From NCBI RefSeq assembly GCF_016742135.1, contig NZ_JACVCG010000004.1, forward strand, positions 1-64,000: DNA of 64,000 nt. Direction: 5' to 3'. Position 1 is the first letter of the stretch, and the number at the start of each line of letters is the position of its first letter. Positions 1 through 7,263 of this stretch are shown one piece after another. Made by a program: the position numbers and the translations under genes. The stretch comes from Brevundimonas sp. GTDB taxonomy: Bacteria > Pseudomonadota > Alphaproteobacteria > Caulobacterales > Caulobacteraceae. The notes under the pieces are model-generated. The model had not been told where the DNA came from and made no database searches. It saw only the letters and a program-made list of their open reading frames with translations.

Positions 1-4
1 CAAG

Positions 5-568
5 GTGACAGTCGGCACAATTCTGCTCGTTTTCCGGCGAAAGCCGGATTCCAGGGGCGGTGGGCACAAGATCGCTCTGGGCTCCGGCTTTCGCCGGAGA
101 ACGGGTTTGGCTGCCTTGGCGGTGATCGCCGCGATACCTGCGCGCGCCGAAGCGCCGACGCCCGAGGCCGAAATTCGCACGGTGATTGCCGACATGGAAG
201 CGGCCTGGAATCGAGGCGATTTCGAAGGCTATATGCGCGGCTTTCTGAACCCCGGCGTGGTGTTCGTCTCGCGCGGGCAGTTCCAGCGCGACTGGCAGGG
301 GACGCTCGACCATTATGTCCGCGATTATGGCGGATCGCCGGAGAAGCGCGGGACGCTGCATTTCTATGACATCAGGGTGGAGATGCTGGCCCCGGATGCG
401 GCGCAGCTGATCAGCCGCTACCATCTCGATCGGGCAGAAAGCCCGCAATATGGCATCAACACGCGGCTGATGCGCAAGGTGGGTGGCCGCTGGGTGATCG
501 CGCTCAACCATGTCTCGTCGAGTGAGACGCCCGATCCCAACGACCCGGTCGAAGCGCACCGCCCATAA
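5..568 (+). CDS. SnoaL/DUF4440-like secreted protein, 5' end uncertain
   Basis: The mature part (from about residue 50) reads like a SnoaL/DUF4440 alpha+beta barrel: an opening helix around AEIRTVIADMEAAW, then WNRGDF, and a final strand pair around RKVGGRWVIALNH. Such proteins are small ligand-binding or ketosteroid-isomerase-like folds; the substrate is unknown. A hydrophobic stretch (LAALAVIAAIPARA) ending in an AxA site suggests export. The first 34 codons run through a palindromic intergenic repeat (28-104), so the GTG at 5 may not be the true start. The frame is open to the window edge, and TTG codons just after the repeat are alternatives. The family call is moderate and the start weak. 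Confidence 0.6.
   Translation: MTVGTILLVFRRKPDSRGGGHKIALGSGFRRRTGLAALAVIAAIPARAEAPTPEAEIRTVIADMEAAWNRGDFEGYMRGFLNPGVVFVSRGQFQRDWQGTLDHYVRDYGGSPEKRGTLHFYDIRVEMLAPDAAQLISRYHLDRAESPQYGINTRLMRKVGGRWVIALNHVSSSETPDPNDPVEAHRP
28..104. repeat. Palindromic intergenic repeat, family A, copy 1
   Basis: Two inverted arms contain CCGGCGAAAGCCGG (about 33-47) and CCGGCTTTCGCCGG (about 83-97), separated by about 35 bp. Each arm is itself a hairpin. A related copy lies at 44347-44472. Here it overlaps the 5' end of a coding frame. Confidence 0.7.
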
Positions 569-570
569 AA

Positions 571-690
571 AAACCTCCCCTGCAAGGGGAGGTGGCTCGC
601 CAGAGGCGAGACGGAGGGGTTTCCACTTCCAATCCGGGCGACACCCCTCCACCATCCTGCGGATGGTCCCCCTCCCCCGATGGGGAGGAA
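571..690. repeat. CTCCCC-type intergenic repeat, family B, copy 1
   Basis: The copy starts just after the stop codon of the SnoaL-like gene. It has a short hairpin CCTCCCCTGCAAGGGGAGG, a middle part with GGAGGGG and CACCCCTCC, and a terminal CCTCCCCCGATGGGGAGG. The same architecture recurs at 42163-42297 and 49646-49790. The first hairpin, next to an A/T-rich stretch, could also stop transcription. Confidence 0.65.
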
Positions 691-695
691 TGGAC

Positions 696-731
696 TTCAG
701 ACCATTCAGACTGTTCAGACGGTTCAGGCGG
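696..731 (+). repeat. 9-bp direct repeat array, four units
   Basis: Four consecutive 9-bp units match TTCAGACNN (the last is TTCAGGCGG), in exact 9-bp register. The second array is at 871-897. The 300-bp stretch around them has no convincing gene: overlapping frames there are arginine- and proline-rich artefacts. Confidence 0.75.
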
Positions 732-870
732 CAATTTATGGAGTCCCACCTGGAGTCCCTCCACCCGACTCCACACCCGCCACCGCCCCAAACCCCAAAG
801 CCTGCAACGGTTTGCGGGCCCTATGGAGAAAGTGGAGTCTGTTTTCGCAGACTCTCTCCATCGCCGGCAT

Positions 871-897
871 TTCAGACGGTTCAGACCATTCAGACGG
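871..897 (+). repeat. 9-bp direct repeat array, three units
   Basis: Three units TTCAGACGG, TTCAGACCA and TTCAGACGG lie end to end, 139 bp after the first array and about 57 bp before the radical SAM start codon. A hairpin with AGTCTG/CAGACT arms (about 834-855) lies between the arrays. The position fits a regulatory region, but no function is known. Confidence 0.7.
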
Positions 898-954
898 TGT
901 TTCGACAAAAGGCAAGTTCTTGAGTTGTTCTCACGCCCGACCCATATTGCCGAC

Positions 955-1227
955 ATGGTCCAGACGACAGCCCGCAAGGCGCCAAAGGGCAGGGGCGCGC
1001 GCTCCAATGCCACCGGCCGCTATGAGGCCCATGTGGCCGAGGCCATGGACGACGGCTGGACCTCTGACGACGCCGAGGTCGCCCCGCTGCGCACCGAGCA
1101 GCTGATCGAGCGGCCGAAGACCATCATCTCGAAGAACACCAGCCCGGATGTCGGCTTTGACCGCTCCATCAATCCCTACAAGGGCTGCGAGCACGGCTGG
1201 CCCTATTATTCTGTTACACACCCATGA
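955..1227 (+). pseudogene. PA0069-family radical SAM protein, 5' fragment cut by element insertion
   Basis: This is the N-terminal part of the host gene: ATG at 955, GRGARSNATGRYE, a TIISKNTSPDVGFDRSINPY segment, then the start of the cluster motif at GCEHG. At 1199 host sequence gives way to the element, inside the codon for the second cluster cysteine (TGT becomes TGG). The frame then reads nine foreign codons and stops at TGA 1225-1227, which overlaps the start of the element-borne copy. The rest of the gene lies at 16268-17116. The fragment keeps only one cluster cysteine and should be inactive, but its transcription and translation probably serve the downstream copy. Confidence 0.9.
1180..1222. 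other. attL, left junction of the element
   Basis: Host sequence ends at GGCTG (1195-1199), and element sequence GCCCTATTATTC follows. The same GGCTG occurs at the right junction (16268-16272). In a serine-integrase reaction the exchanged dinucleotide would be TG (1198-1199), because it sits at the centre of the dyad in the rebuilt attP. Confidence 0.8.
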
Positions 1228-2312
1228 CCGAGGCTGTGAAACTGAGGTCATCCGTTCGAGGGCGCGGCGCAAAATCGAACGCCAGCGGCCGCTTCGAAGC
1301 CACCCAGGTCGAGGCTTTCGACGACGGGTGGACCGATGAAGACGCCACCGCTTCGACCCAGATTCCGACGACGATAACCCCACTCCGCTCTCGAACCATC
1401 ATCAGTAAGAACCAGAGCCCCGACATCGGCTTTGAGCGTTCCATCAACCCATACAATGGTTGCTCCCATGGATGTAGTTACTGCTATGCGCGCCCGTCCC
1501 ATGCCTACTTGGGCCTATCCCCGGGCCTGGATTTCGAGAGCCGCATCTTCTTCAAGCCCGACGCCGCGCGTCTCTTGGAACAGGAACTCAGCGCCAGGAA
1601 ATACGTCTGCAAGCGCATCCACATAGGCGGCAATACAGACCCCTATCAGCCGGACGAGCGCGAACTGAAGATCACGCGTAGCGTGCTGGAGGTGGCGGCT
1701 CGGTTCAACCAGCCTGTCAGCGTCATAACTAAATCCAGCCTGATCACGCGCGACCTCGACATCTTGGGCCCGATGGGGTGCGACCGGCTGGCGACGGCAT
1801 TTGTCTCCATCACGACCCTGGATCGCGGTCTGGCCCGCGCGATGGAGCCCCGGGCCTCGACACCCGCTAGACGGTTGGTAGCGATTTCCCGTCTGGCCGA
1901 CGCCGGCGTGCCCGTCGGTGTCGGTTTTGCCCCTGTCATTCCCGGACTGAACGACCATGAGTTAGAGTCCGTCTTGGAAGCGGCCGCCAAGGCCGGTGCG
2001 GTGACCGCTATGTACGTCACCTTGCGCCTGCCGCTGGAGATCAAGGACCTGTTTCGCGAATGGCTGGCAGACGCCCGACCGGACCGTGCGGCCCGGGTCA
2101 TGTCGCTGGTTCGCCAAACGCGCGGGGGCAAGGACTACAACGCTGACTGGGCCCAGCGGATGAAGGGCGCCGGCCCCGTAGCCGACCTGATCGGGGCTCG
2201 GTTTAAGGCGGCCGTCAAACGCTATGGGCTGGACGGACCCCGCCACGATCTGGATACGACGAGGTTCACCGTTCCACACGGGTCAAGAAGCCAGATGGAC
2301 CTTTTTGAGTAG
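1224..2312 (+). CDS. PA0069-family radical SAM protein, element-borne intact copy
   Basis: A full-length 362-residue protein of the PA0069/Rv2578c family, radical SAM enzymes related to SplB whose substrate is unknown. The 4Fe-4S motif CxxxCxxC is intact at C80, C84 and C87. The N-terminal GRGAKSNASGRFE and the C-terminal QMDLFE match the family. It closely resembles the disrupted host gene over its whole length but has many synonymous and some amino-acid differences, so it is a diverged homologue rather than a duplication. ATG 1224 overlaps the TGA of the truncated host frame, and no independent strong RBS is visible, so translational coupling is likely. Integration therefore swaps the gene rather than simply destroying it. 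Confidence 0.93.
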   Translation: MTEAVKLRSSVRGRGAKSNASGRFEATQVEAFDDGWTDEDATASTQIPTTITPLRSRTIISKNQSPDIGFERSINPYNGCSHGCSYCYARPSHAYLGLSPGLDFESRIFFKPDAARLLEQELSARKYVCKRIHIGGNTDPYQPDERELKITRSVLEVAARFNQPVSVITKSSLITRDLDILGPMGCDRLATAFVSITTLDRGLARAMEPRASTPARRLVAISRLADAGVPVGVGFAPVIPGLNDHELESVLEAAAKAGAVTAMYVTLRLPLEIKDLFREWLADARPDRAARVMSLVRQTRGGKDYNADWAQRMKGAGPVADLIGARFKAAVKRYGLDGPRHDLDTTRFTVPHGSRSQMDLFE

Positions 2313-2444
2313 ACCGCGCGAGTATGTCTGCGATGCGCCAGAAGCGGTCATTGACCTATCGCTGGGGAGCGGACGTTCAGGTCACCGGGATATAGACGGT
2401 CGAACAGAACAAGGTGCTGGTGTCAGCGGCAAACCTACGAGCGG

Positions 2445-2713
2445 CTAGTTTGAAAACTCCCACTCCTGAGTGACGAAGTGGCGGGCGACTTCGGCGCTCG
2501 CGTAGCAGCAGGCGTCGTGCAGGCGATCATCTTTTTCAGGACCACAAGCATCAGCGACCGCCTTGATGCAGATGAATTGAGGCGGAGCGGCCCTCGAATG
2601 CTTGCACGCGTAGTAGAAGCCATATGATTCCATGTCTACGCCCCCGATATTGTCGTTAAGAGACTGGATGCTTTCGACAACGTCAGTGTCCGCAATCACC
2701 GCAGAGCCAGAGA
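2445..2713 (-). pseudogene. Truncated nucleoside phosphorylase/nucleosidase (PNP_UDP family), 3' remnant
   Basis: About 89 C-terminal residues remain, with NDNIGGVDMESYGFYYAC, the PNP/UDP-family signature in which the Met-Glu pair binds ribose, then FICIKAVAD and a closing helix. The 5' part is missing: coding similarity stops at the inverted repeat of the IS at 2714, and the ORF upstream of that point is IS sequence. Related domains hydrolyse or phosphorolyse purine nucleosides, including methylthioadenosine. The loss probably came from an IS-mediated deletion. Confidence 0.75.
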
Positions 2714-3523
2714 GTGCTGTCAACTTAACTCCCACGCATCGCCAAGTTGAGCGGCTTCGATCACGACGCCACAGCCGCATTCCAGGCAGCATGCGCCTGC
2801 GCCCGGAACGTCCGAAGCGTGCTTCGGCTGACCAAATGCCGCTGGGTGTAGAAGGTGTTGTAGACGGCGGCGTGGACCGTCAGGAACCGCTGCGCTGAGG
2901 CGGCGCTCTTGAAGCCGATCATCTGCCGCTCGCGCTTTCGGATCGGCAGATGCGAGTTCTCAGCACGGTTGTTCTCGCGGAGGCGGCCGGGGTGATGGCG
3001 GTCGCTGAGACCCAGCCGATCCAGAGCGGTCTTGTACGAGCCGAGGCCGTCCGTGACGATCGTCTCCGGCACAACTGGCTGATCCCGCAGCAGCTTTCTC
3101 AGGAAGCTTTCGGCGGTCGCGGCATCCCTTCGGCGCTCGACGGTGGAACCGAGCACCTCCCCTTCGTCGTCGACCGCGCGCCAGACGTACATGTACCGCC
3201 CGCCGATCGAGCTCACCATCTCGTCCAGATGCCAGCGCGGCGAAGGCGCCGGTCGGCGTCGCCGGAGGTTCCTGGCGATCTGCAGTCCGAACTTCCGGCA
3301 CCAGTCGCGGATCGCCTCGTAGGAGACGTCGATGCCGCGTTCGGCGAGGATCTCCTCAACGTCCCGGAGGCTGAGATTGAAGCGGTAGTAGAGCCAGACC
3401 GCGCGCTTGATGACGTCGCTTTCGAACCGGTGCCGCTTGAAGCTGATTTTCGCCATAAGTCCCTGCCCTGCATGAACTTTTCAGCATATCAGTAGAGACG
3501 GGTTAGGGTTAGACTGACAGCAC
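2714..3523 (-). mobile_element. IS6-family insertion sequence
   Basis: An 810-bp element has terminal repeats GTGCTGTCA (2714-2722) and TGACAGCAC (3515-3523); the similarity continues imperfectly inward to TAAC. It holds one transposase gene. The 8 bp outside each end (gccagaga and catcgcag) do not match, so no target duplication is visible, as expected after an IS6-type adjacent deletion or recombination between copies. Confidence 0.8.
2761..3456 (-). CDS. IS6-family transposase
   Basis: A 231-residue DDE transposase of typical IS6 length. The N-terminal helix-turn-helix is followed by the catalytic residues D78 (HLDEM), D136 (VTDGLGSY) and E166 (NRAENSH). The RxxHHPGR stretch and the YNTFYTQRHL ending also fit the family. 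The frame is intact and the terminal repeats are present, so it may be active. IS6 elements move by replicative transposition and often delete neighbouring DNA, which would explain the cut nucleosidase next to it. Confidence 0.92.
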   Translation of the reverse strand: MAKISFKRHRFESDVIKRAVWLYYRFNLSLRDVEEILAERGIDVSYEAIRDWCRKFGLQIARNLRRRRPAPSPRWHLDEMVSSIGGRYMYVWRAVDDEGEVLGSTVERRRDAATAESFLRKLLRDQPVVPETIVTDGLGSYKTALDRLGLSDRHHPGRLRENNRAENSHLPIRKRERQMIGFKSAASAQRFLTVHAAVYNTFYTQRHLVSRSTLRTFRAQAHAAWNAAVAS

Positions 3524-3618
3524 CATCGCAGCGGCGGTTGGCTCCGCATCCAACCACTGCCTACAGTCCCAGTATCGCCTCAAGTCGTTCCATTCTCCTC
3601 GAACCGGAGCCATAACTG

Positions 3619-4422
3619 ATGAAATCCCTCCTAAGCGCCGCCGTTCTCGTCGCCACAACTTGCGGCGTAGCGCCTTGCCTGGCTCAGTCCATCGTACCCG
3701 GGCAGGTAGTTTTCGGAGCATTGGCTCCGGAGGACCGGGTGGATCACAGGGACGCACACTACGATTGTCATGATTTTGCGGGCGTCGCAGGCCAGTCGAT
3801 CGAAATCGTCATGCGCTCCATCGACGTGGATGCCTGGGTCGCGTTGCATCGTGGACCCGGCTGCCAGGGGGACTGGGAGGACGCCGACGACGACGGCGGG
3901 TTCGGCTTTCGAGCAGCGCATCTGGAGGCGACGCTGGATCAAGGGGGCACTTGGTCGTTCCGGGCCAGCAGCGCGGATTCACGGGACGTCGGAGACTACA
4001 TGATCGGGCTGGCTGTGGCGGACACGCCCGACGCCGCCCGCCTGCGCGCGGATCCCCTGACGATGACCGTCGGCAGTGAGGTGTCCGGCGAGTTGTCTCC
4101 GGTTGATGCCAACCTGGCGCCTGGGCGATATTTCGACTGCTATGAGGTCACCGTCGCCGGACCGGTGCAGGTGATGCTGAATGTCCGATCTGCGGATTTC
4201 AGCCCTGTCGGGCACGTCTACAGGGACCCGTCGTGCCGGCGGGGGTATATTGTAGAACTAGATTCCACGTCCGGGTCGGGCGAGGTTGATCCTCAAGAAT
4301 TTCGCGCGTCTGGGCTGCTCCCCAGAGCAGGGAGTTATTTCATCGCGGTGACCAGCGGCGGCCTTCGGGAGACGGGCGCTTACTCGATGAACATCACCGC
4401 GGCTCCTGCGACCCGACCGTAG
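3619..4422 (+). CDS. Secreted protein with two PPC-like beta-sandwich domains
   Basis: A 267-residue protein starts with a signal peptide (MKSLLSAAVLVATTCGVAPC, then LAQS). Two similar halves follow (about 25-135 and 140-260), each with a gSIxG..l...D.......Y.DC....aG..v...mrS.D pattern and a closing strand such as GDYMIGL or GAYSMNI. This is the pattern of bacterial pre-peptidase C-terminal (PPC) domains, which accompany secreted enzymes or bind at the surface. Each half has a conserved Cys pair (DC and the Cys in PGCQ or PSCRR) that could form a disulfide. It is the first gene after the IS, with GGAG upstream of the ATG. No catalytic domain is seen. Confidence 0.6.
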   Translation: MKSLLSAAVLVATTCGVAPCLAQSIVPGQVVFGALAPEDRVDHRDAHYDCHDFAGVAGQSIEIVMRSIDVDAWVALHRGPGCQGDWEDADDDGGFGFRAAHLEATLDQGGTWSFRASSADSRDVGDYMIGLAVADTPDAARLRADPLTMTVGSEVSGELSPVDANLAPGRYFDCYEVTVAGPVQVMLNVRSADFSPVGHVYRDPSCRRGYIVELDSTSGSGEVDPQEFRASGLLPRAGSYFIAVTSGGLRETGAYSMNITAAPATRP

Positions 4423-4567
4423 GGTAGATCAAGCTGGGCCCCGGCTCCGGCGTGTGCGGCGCAGAACGCTTCGGCGGCAGGCGAATGACGCAACCTGACG
4501 TCCTCTCCTTCTGACCTTGACGCTGGATGCCGCCTCCAGCTTCACTTCGATCTCCAAGGAGTGAGCG

Positions 4568-4993
4568 ATGTCTCTGGATCGTACGATTTTGGCGTTTGCA
4601 GCGGCTCCCCTTGCGTCGAGTCTTTCGCTCGGAGCCGCCCTCAGCGCGTCCTCAGGCGCGGACCCGACGTCTTGGGTTTTCGGGACCTTGATGATCGGAC
4701 TCTTCGGCCTCCTGTTCACCGTTCCTGCGACGGTGGTCGGAGGCGGCTCTTCACTTCTTTTGCTCAAGGCGACCCGCCGCGACAGCCTGCCCTGGTTCAT
4801 TCTGGCAGGGGCGATCGTCGGTCTGCTCTCGGGATTGATCGTGTTGTCCAGCGGCGGAACCCCTGACGAGCACAGAGAGCCGGGCTGGGTGTTGTTGCTG
4901 ATGACCGCATTCGCAGGAGCGGTGGGCGGCGCAGCGTTCGGTTTGGTCCGCGGCCATCCGACCACTGATGGCGAGGTGTCTAATGTTCTTTGA
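4568..4993 (+). CDS. Small integral membrane protein, four predicted helices
   Basis: A 141-residue protein with about four hydrophobic segments (roughly 8-28, 36-64, 74-94 and 105-126), the second rich in glycine and serine. AAGGAG lies 7 bp before the ATG. The 3' end overlaps the next start codon (4983) by 11 bp, suggesting co-translation with the following gene. I do not recognise the family. The stretch 4423-4567 before it shows no gene. Confidence 0.6.
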   Translation: MSLDRTILAFAAAPLASSLSLGAALSASSGADPTSWVFGTLMIGLFGLLFTVPATVVGGGSSLLLLKATRRDSLPWFILAGAIVGLLSGLIVLSSGGTPDEHREPGWVLLLMTAFAGAVGGAAFGLVRGHPTTDGEVSNVL

Positions 4994-5693
4994 GTTCATC
5001 GCGACTTCTCCGGCTCTGGCCGGTCACATTCAGGATCCGGCCGAGTGCCGCGTCGCGTCTCCCGAGCAGATCGCGCGGTTCGAAGCCGTCCGCACCGATC
5101 CCGCCTATGCCGACGCCCGCGCTCGCAACCTCGCTTACGAGGACGAGCTGTTCGCTGAGTTCGTCATTCCCGATGGCCCATGGCGATCGCCGCCTCCCGA
5201 CGCCCGCGTGCTGTTTCGAACGATCGCGCCGCCGGGCGGCCTCTACGGCAACACGATCTGGACGGCCGTCTGGCAGGAGAGCGACGGCTCCTGGTGGTTC
5301 TGGAAACAGGACCGTGACCCGCGGGTCGTCCAGCAGCCGCCCCAGCCCGGCTCCGCGCCCTCGGCCGCATCGGACACCGAGCGGTGGAAACCCTTGAGCG
5401 GTCGCCTTCGGGCGCAGAACGCGCAGGCGATCGAGGCGAGCCTCGAGGATCCTTGCCGCGCCGCGGCGGGACCTTTCTGGCCCGGCGAGGTTCCCTACGT
5501 GCCACCGCCTCCCCCTCCGGGCGTGCCCATGATTCCCCCGCCGCCTCCGACTCCGCCCGTTCCTGACTCCACCGTCGTCCATGTTCAGATGACCGAGCGG
5601 GGCCAACCGATGCGGCGGCTCGGCGCGTGGCGGACAGGGCATGGCAACCGGCTCATCGGCGCCGTCGCTTGGCCCCAACCGGAACTGGAGTAG
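4983..5693 (+). CDS. Unknown protein with a proline-rich linker
   Basis: About 236 residues. An N-terminal segment (FEFIATSPALAGHI) may be a weak signal peptide. A globular part with many Trp follows (WTAVWQESDGSWWFWKQ), then a proline-rich tract around residues 165-190 (PPPPPPG, PPPPPTPP), then a basic C-terminal strand pair (LGAWRTGHGNRLIGAVAW). The start at 4983 is preferred over 4968 because GGCGAGG sits just upstream of it. It overlaps the membrane protein gene before it and ends 3 bp before the next ATG, so the three genes look like one operon. The family is not recognised. Confidence 0.55.
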   Translation: MFFEFIATSPALAGHIQDPAECRVASPEQIARFEAVRTDPAYADARARNLAYEDELFAEFVIPDGPWRSPPPDARVLFRTIAPPGGLYGNTIWTAVWQESDGSWWFWKQDRDPRVVQQPPQPGSAPSAASDTERWKPLSGRLRAQNAQAIEASLEDPCRAAAGPFWPGEVPYVPPPPPPGVPMIPPPPPTPPVPDSTVVHVQMTERGQPMRRLGAWRTGHGNRLIGAVAWPQPELE

Positions 5694-5696
5694 GCG

Positions 5697-6191
5697 ATGG
5701 TCCGTGCCGCTCTTGCCCTGGTCCTCGTCCAGGCCCCGCTGACCCCCGTGCCCGACGCTCTCCGCGCTCCTGAGGCGGAGATCGTCGTGCTCGCCACAGG
5801 CGGCCCCGGAGACCCCGTCGCCGACCGGACCGTGCGACTGATCGAGGCGCTCGAAGCCGACGGCCGGCTCATTTACGGCCGGCCTTCCTTCGACGGCGAG
5901 GTGTTTCGACACTGCGTGACGGAAGACCCGAACCCCACCACCGAACGCCGCGACTGCGTGCGGGCCGCCATTCCTGAGCGCGCCTCGGCAACGCCGTTGG
6001 TGGTCATCGTCCTCGGCGACACGCGCGAGCGCGGCTCCTATCAGAGAATGGAGTGCATAGGTCCGCTCAGCGAAGGCTATCGCCGGTCGATCTACGTCAG
6101 GGATTTCGATCACCCCAGACCCGACGTGTCGGGCGGCACGCGCGACGCGGCTCTTCGGTGCATCGAGCAGGCGCTCGCAGCCAGCAGATAA
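5697..6191 (+). CDS. Unknown secreted protein
   Basis: 164 residues with a short N-terminal hydrophobic stretch (MVRAALALVLVQAP). The body has alternating strands and helices (EIVVLATGG, PLVVIVLGDT, RRSIYVRDF), which suggests a Rossmann-like or flavodoxin-like sheet, and four cysteines (CVTED, DCVR, MECIG, RCIE). It begins 3 bp after the previous stop with GGAG as RBS, so it is translated with the genes before it. Function unknown. Confidence 0.5.
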   Translation: MVRAALALVLVQAPLTPVPDALRAPEAEIVVLATGGPGDPVADRTVRLIEALEADGRLIYGRPSFDGEVFRHCVTEDPNPTTERRDCVRAAIPERASATPLVVIVLGDTRERGSYQRMECIGPLSEGYRRSIYVRDFDHPRPDVSGGTRDAALRCIEQALAASR

Positions 6192-6212
6192 ACACTCCCG
6201 CGTAACCAGCCC

Positions 6213-6758
6213 ATGATCGCCAGGATGTCGCCCAGGATGCGCAATCTGTTTTGGACCTTCGCCTTCTGCCTTGTGACGGCTCTAGCGGCTCCATCGGCGC
6301 GGGCCGCGCAGATGACGCCTGCGGCGGAGGCCCCCGAGACGCAGGAACAGCGGCTCGACTGCAGCCGGCTCACCGACAGCCTTTACTGGTTCTGCTACGC
6401 GCTTGATCGGAGAAACTGCGGCGTGGCGGATCGCAGCCACTACTGGTTCTGCAGGGCGATCTCCGAGCGCAAATGCAATTTCGCGGATCGCTCGGACTAC
6501 TGGGAGTGCCGTGCGCTCACCGAGAGGCGGTGCAACTTCGCCGACACAGATCGGTACTGGCTGTGCAAGGCGTTCACCGAGGATTGCGCCCTTGCACCGA
6601 TCGAGCACCGCGACTTCTGCTATGCGATCGCTCCGGTCTATCGCGGCAGGGAGCCTTGGTGCCTCGTGAGTGAATGGTGCCCCCGTTGTCCGATGCGGAC
6701 ACGAAGGCATGGCTGCGTGGCGTTGGCGAAGGGACACGCCGCCGGACAGTCCGGCTAA
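6213..6758 (+). CDS. Secreted cysteine-rich repeat protein
   Basis: After a signal peptide (FWTFAFCLVTALAAPSARAA), about five tandem units of 19-20 residues follow the pattern C..xxDxxYWxCxAxxxRx: CSRLTDSLYWFCYALDRR, CGVADRSHYWFCRAISER, CNFADRSDYWECRALTER, CNFADTDRYWLCKAFTED, then a weaker CALAPIEHRDFCYAIAP. Each unit has two Cys about 11-12 apart plus a Tyr-Trp pair, so units could be disulfide-linked in the periplasm. The tail (WCLVSEWCPRC) has more Cys. I do not recognise the family. The start is uncertain among three close in-frame ATGs. Confidence 0.6.
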   Translation: MIARMSPRMRNLFWTFAFCLVTALAAPSARAAQMTPAAEAPETQEQRLDCSRLTDSLYWFCYALDRRNCGVADRSHYWFCRAISERKCNFADRSDYWECRALTERRCNFADTDRYWLCKAFTEDCALAPIEHRDFCYAIAPVYRGREPWCLVSEWCPRCPMRTRRHGCVALAKGHAAGQSG

Positions 6759-6785
6759 ATGGCCGATTGCTCACGGAGAACGGAA

Positions 6786-7211
6786 ATGTCGCGGACGCAT
6801 ATGTTCCAGGCTGCGGTGCTGGCGATCTCACTGGGCCTTGCAGCCCCCGCCGGCCCAGCTTGTGCATGCACCTGCCTTCCCCCGGATCCCGCCGACCAGG
6901 TGGACGAGGCCGACGTCATCTTCGTCGGCAGGGTCGAGCGCGTCGTTCGCGTGGGCCAGGCTGGCGGCCGACCGATCAGCGCGACCGTCTTCAGGATCGA
7001 ACGGTCGCTCAAGGGCGACGTCGGAACGTGGACCGCCGTTCGTCACCAGTCCGGTGACAGCAGCCTTTGCGGCATGCAGTTCGACCGCGACCGCGAACAC
7101 GTCGTCTTCGCGCGTCGAGCCGAAGGGCGCCTTTACGCCCAGGCTTGCAGCCGGGACTGGCTGCCGCTCGAGCGATATGAAGCGGAGCTGATTAAGCTTC
7201 AGACTCGATGA
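6786..7211 (+). CDS. TIMP/NTR-like secreted protein
   Basis: About 141 residues. The signal peptide ends at PAGPAC, and the mature part begins CACTCLPPDPADQVDEADVIFVGRV. The CxC near the N-terminus followed by adviF.G.V is the hallmark of the TIMP/netrin-like (NTR) fold found in many bacterial secreted proteins. Later features are a central fRIERSLKGDVG strand, a single CG (SSLCGMQF) and a C-terminal AQACSRDWLP. The start at 6786 is preferred because GGAG precedes it; the 6759 start overlaps the previous stop. Bacterial members have no settled role. Confidence 0.65.
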   Translation: MSRTHMFQAAVLAISLGLAAPAGPACACTCLPPDPADQVDEADVIFVGRVERVVRVGQAGGRPISATVFRIERSLKGDVGTWTAVRHQSGDSSLCGMQFDRDREHVVFARRAEGRLYAQACSRDWLPLERYEAELIKLQTR

Positions 7212-7263
7212 TCACAGGCATTGCTGAGTGGGCGAGATGGTGCCCGCATTCCTGTGGTCCCGT

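Noticed and set aside
696-897. The 9-bp repeats as a CRISPR array
   Set aside because: Units are 9 bp and contiguous, with no spacers and no cas genes nearby.
1224-2312. The element's radical SAM gene as a recent duplication of the host gene
   Set aside because: It differs at many codons, including amino-acid changes, from the host fragments, so it came from a diverged source.
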